A stretch of 64,000 bases of DNA, from the NCBI RefSeq assembly GCF_017114945.1, contig NZ_JABXKQ010000108.1:1-64000 (forward strand). The letters run 5' to 3'. This DNA comes from Nostoc sp. JL34 (GTDB lineage: Bacteria; Cyanobacteriota; Cyanobacteriia; Cyanobacteriales; Nostocaceae). This document shows, one piece after another, positions 61,901 through 64,000 of this stretch. Below the pieces are notes generated by a model. The model was given only the letters and a program-made list of their open reading frames with translations, had not been told where the DNA came from and ran no database searches. Both the position numbers and the translations under genes were made by a program. Each line of letters begins with the position of its first letter. The first letter of the stretch is position 1.

Positions 61901-64000
61901 GGTTCGCCAATCGCCAATCGTAACAGAGCAGAAGTTGAATTATTAATAGGACTTTTTGTCAATGTTTTAGTTCTGCGTACAGACCTTTCTGGCGACCTAA
62001 GTTTTCAGGAGTTACTAGCACGAGTGAAGTCTACAGCTTTAGAGGCTTATGTTCATCAAGACTTACCTTTTGAAAAGTTAGTAGAGGAGCTACAGCCAAA
62101 TAGAGACTTGAGTTACAATCCACTATTTCAAGTGATGTTCGTTCTCCAGAATGTGCCAATATCAAATCCCAGACTGTCAGATGTCTCTGTTACTTATCAG
62201 GAGGGTTACAACGGGACATCAAAGTTTGATTTGACATTGTTTATGGAGGATTCCGAGCAAGGGTTAGTTACAACTTGCGAGTACAATACAGATTTATTTA
62301 ATGCAGATACTATTACCCGGATGTTGGGACACTTCCAGACTTTATTGGGAAGCATAGTTAGCGATCCCCAACAACGGATTACAGATTTGCAATTACTTAC
62401 GTCATCGGAAATCCAACAGTTATTAGTTGAGTGGAATAATACCAAAACAGAGTACCCGCAAGATAAGTGCATCCATGAGTTATTTGAGGCACAGGTAGAA
62501 AAAACACCTGAGGCAGTAGCAGTCGTCTTTGAAAACCAACAATTAACCTATCGCGAACTCAACGCCAAAGCAAATCAACTAGGGCATTATTTGCGATCGC
62601 TGGGAGTAAAACCAGAGGTATTGGTGGGGATTTGTATAGAGCGATCGCCTTTAATGGTAGTTGCAGTGTTAGGTATTTTAAAAGCTGGCGGAGCTTACTT
62701 ACCTTTAGATACTGCACATCCCAAAGAGCGTTTAGCCTTCATTTTAGAAGACACTCAAAGTCCAGTACTGCTAACTCAGCAGAGGTTGATAGAGAAATTC
62801 CCAACTGATAACACTAAGGTAATTTGTCTAGACTCGAACTGGAAAAAAATTGCTCAAGAATCTTCAGAAAACCCTGTTTGCAAGACAGATGCCGCTAACC
62901 TAGCGTATGTTATCTATACTTCTGGCTCCACTGGCAAACCTAAAGGAACATTAATTCCTCATCAGGGATTACTCAATTACTTAAGTTGGGCTACTCAAGC
63001 ATATACAGTTGAGCAAGGCAAAGGAACTACCGTTCACTCTTCTCTGGCCTTTGACTTAACTATCACAAGTCTGTTCACACCATTACTAGTTGGGCGTCAG
63101 GTAGAACTTATTCCTGAAGACCAAAGCATCGAATCTTTGGGAAATGCACTTCGTCAAGAGTCAAACTTGAGTCTCGTTAAAATCACACCAGCCGAACTCT
63201 TATTACTCTCTGGGCAATTATCGTCAAAAGAAGTAGCAGGTATCACTAGAGCTTTCATCATCGGAGGAGAAAACCTCTTGACAGAGAGCATCAGCTTCTG
63301 GAAGGCTTTTGCACCTGACACGATGTTGGTAAATGAATATGGCCCAACAGAAACTGTGGTGGGCTGTTGTATTTATCGAGTACCACAGGATGAAATTGAG
63401 TCAAGTTCAGTTCCTATTGGTCAACCGATCGCTAACACTCAGCTACATGTATTAGACCAATGTTACCAGCCAGTGCCGATTGGAGTTCCAGGTGAACTAT
63501 ATATTGGCGGTGCTGGTTTAGCGCGAGGTTATCTGAATCGACCAGAACTTACGGCTCTTAAATTCGTTCCAAATTCCTTTAGTCACGAGCCGGGAGCGCG
63601 ATTGTACAAGACTGGGGACTTGGCTCGTTATCGTTCAGATGGAAATCTAGAGTTTTTGGGACGAATTGATCATCAAGTAAAAGTGCGTGGTTACCGGATT
63701 GAACTTGGAGAAATTGAGGGTTTATTAGGACAACATCCCAAAGTTCAAGAAGCAGTAGTGTTGATGCGGGAGGACTTACCAAAAAATCAGAGTTTGGTGG
63801 CTTATTTTGTTGCCAACACTGAGATAGCGCCTACCACCACTAATCTCCGAAACTTTCTTAAAGAAAAACTACCGGAATATATGCTGCCATCGGTATTCGT
63901 ACAGCTAAAGGCGCTGCCATTAACGACGAATGGCAAAGTAGATCGTCGGGCATTACCAGTGCCAGATGGCGATCGCCCGGAGTTAGAAGAAGTTTATGTG
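58919..64000 (+). CDS. NRPS with FAAL-ACP loading and C-A module, 3' end outside the window
   Basis: 1,694 residues are visible without a stop. Residues 1-~570 are a fatty acyl-AMP ligase (LQYTSGSTGTPKGV at ~177, TWLPMYHDMGLIGG, YPCYGMAETTLMVSG). An ACP follows with its pantetheine Ser643 in LGLDSLKVFEL. A condensation domain starts at ~700 (SFAQQGLWFINQL) with HHIIADG at 835-841. The adenylation domain starts near 1190, with YTSGSTGKPKG at ~1333, NEYGPTETVVG, and ends in NGKVDRRALP; the next carrier domain is cut off. The selectivity residues read D-L-T-K-I-G-E-V-G, close to asparagine codes. The C domain holds two in-frame dispersed-repeat inserts (around 61500-61550 and 61615-61650). Confidence 0.93.
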   Translation, partial: MNKFSHSFLDIIGNFSTVVEVLRLRSSTQPDRDAFTFLLDGKTEQTTLTYQELDRRSRQIAAQLQALGLAGERALLLYPAGLDFLVAFFGCLYAGVVAVTAYPPRNERNTPRIKAISIDAQAAIALTTTEILPIVRSLMSQKTDLESLQWLTTDNLAEGIEDAWQEPSIDRDTLAFLQYTSGSTGTPKGVMISHGNLLHNADTTYQFMEHSPESKFVTWLPMYHDMGLIGGILQPLYGGFPCIIMPPTSFLQRPYRWLQAISHYKGTTSGGPNFAYELCTQKITPEQKETLDLSSWSVAFNGAEPIRYDTLERFAAAFADCGFRKEAFYPCYGMAETTLMVSGVQKATSPIIKTVQKSALESNRVVASSVKDEDVYHFVSCGRVIPELEVAIANPETLSSCKPGEIGEIWVSGPSVGQGYWNRLQETAETFHAYLSDTSVGPFLRTGDLGFLQNSELFITGRAKDLIIIRGRNLYPQDIELTAERSHSSLHSGASAAFTAEVNNEERLVIVQELKFRAKPNLEEVISAIRQAVTEEHEVQVYAVVLIKPGSIPKTSSGKIQRRATRTQFQNGELSVVVSNTLKISNIVREETRLQRSELLALSPRECQQLLETYLIEQEARVLAIAPDDISPEEPLSALGLDSLKVFELKNRIEADLEVEISVADFFAGMSTRSLVTKILAQITTDAIPSISLTQREKTTSVQPLSFAQQGLWFINQLNPDTPTYNIPIVISLKGCINLVALQDSLNEIINRHEVLRTSFAVVDGQPAQVINQPAPLTLAVEDLRLLSERERTQEAQRLATELAQEPFDLSAQSLFRAKILQLDDKSYQLLVTLHHIIADGWSIGILLKELAALYDAFSTGKVCLHSRSVSQTDATPTPLPELPIQYRDFVNWQRQCLDGESATRTLRDRIQPKLTYWKQKLSGELTVLNLPTDRPRSPVQTFKGAQAKLVLSQTLTKELKNFSRHAGVTLFMTLLTAFKILLYRYTGQTDILVGSPIANRNRAEVELLIGLFVNVLVLRTDLSGDLSFQELLARVKSTALEAYVHQDLPFEKLVEELQPNRDLSYNPLFQVMFVLQNVPISNPRLSDVSVTYQEGYNGTSKFDLTLFMEDSEQGLVTTCEYNTDLFNADTITRMLGHFQTLLGSIVSDPQQRITDLQLLTSSEIQQLLVEWNNTKTEYPQDKCIHELFEAQVEKTPEAVAVVFENQQLTYRELNAKANQLGHYLRSLGVKPEVLVGICIERSPLMVVAVLGILKAGGAYLPLDTAHPKERLAFILEDTQSPVLLTQQRLIEKFPTDNTKVICLDSNWKKIAQESSENPVCKTDAANLAYVIYTSGSTGKPKGTLIPHQGLLNYLSWATQAYTVEQGKGTTVHSSLAFDLTITSLFTPLLVGRQVELIPEDQSIESLGNALRQESNLSLVKITPAELLLLSGQLSSKEVAGITRAFIIGGENLLTESISFWKAFAPDTMLVNEYGPTETVVGCCIYRVPQDEIESSSVPIGQPIANTQLHVLDQCYQPVPIGVPGELYIGGAGLARGYLNRPELTALKFVPNSFSHEPGARLYKTGDLARYRSDGNLEFLGRIDHQVKVRGYRIELGEIEGLLGQHPKVQEAVVLMREDLPKNQSLVAYFVANTEIAPTTTNLRNFLKEKLPEYMLPSVFVQLKALPLTTNGKVDRRALPVPDGDRPELEEVYV

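Larger units (their letters stand above)
43205..64000. mobile_element. Putative nifK interruption element, left part only
   Basis: Nif sequence ends at about 43199-43215, and from there to the window end all genes are unrelated to nitrogen fixation. Interruption of nifK has, as I recall, been reported among heterocystous cyanobacteria. The proof would be a direct repeat and the nifK 3' end to the right of 64000, with a recombinase near one edge; none of these lies in the window. A deletion or inversion breakpoint is the alternative. If real, the element is over 20.8 kb and holds at least part of a siderophore locus. Confidence 0.55.

Overview
The window is chromosomal DNA of a heterocyst-forming, Nostoc-like cyanobacterium. 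The grounds are a complete-looking nif order (nifP, nifV-Z-T on the minus strand; nifB-fdxN-nifS-nifU-glbN-nifH-nifD-nifK on the plus strand), a nifD gene split by a XisA-type excision element, a cyanoglobin gene between nifU and nifH (the arrangement known from Nostoc commune), many GCGATCGC (HIP1) octamers, and heptanucleotide short tandem repeats in intergenic DNA.

Layout. 1-4.0 kb: end of a [2Fe-2S] ferredoxin-like gene, then nifT, nifZ, nifV, small conserved genes and the serine acetyltransferase nifP, all on the minus strand. 4.1-5.3 kb: non-coding DNA with a 42-bp tandem repeat and a 193-bp MITE-like element. 5.3-10.2 kb: a small conflict/defence-type island (HNH endonuclease, HicBA, and a NACHT-HEAT NTPase split by one in-frame stop). 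10.4-15.1 kb: a decayed oxidoreductase copy, a secreted PQQ-type sugar dehydrogenase, an intact oxidoreductase, free-standing xisH-xisI and a Uma2 nuclease. 15.1-23.8 kb: the nif genes from the long nifB leader to the 5' 90% of nifD.

23,814-41,550 is a 17,737-bp nifD element bounded by GGATTACTCCG direct repeats. Its xisA lies just inside the right end. Cargo includes an EcsC protein, toxin-type pseudogene relics, a double-glycine-leader peptide with an (E/Q)FQ(V/M/I)P repeat core, PPK2, an SPFH protein, two tandem tRNA(CAU)-like genes, a COP23 protein, TraX, a Cache-HAMP histidine kinase, a methyltransferase, a STAS protein, and a HEPN fragment next to a C5 DNA methyltransferase. The last 149 bases of nifD and the nifD-nifK spacer follow.

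43.2-64.0 kb: nifK runs correctly for about 424 codons and then breaks off into unrelated DNA. The missing 3' part and nifE/N/X are not seen in the window. The simplest reading is a second, larger interruption element (more than 20.8 kb) in nifK whose far end lies outside the window. What follows is a siderophore-type locus: an N-terminal-nucleophile acylase, two FecCD permeases, a FecE ATPase, an ABC exporter, a DUF1636 protein, a FecB lipoprotein, an AMIN-TonB receptor, a methyltransferase, a JmjC/cupin oxygenase and an NRPS opening with FAAL-ACP-C-A. The A-domain code reads DLTKIGEVG(K), which resembles asparagine codes. Together these suggest a fatty-acyl-primed peptide siderophore that may be trimmed in the periplasm by a PvdQ-like acylase, then exported and re-imported through the TonB/Fec route. 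Most of a siderophore locus would then be carried inside a nitrogenase gene. That link is inference and depends on finding the nifK 3' end beyond the window.
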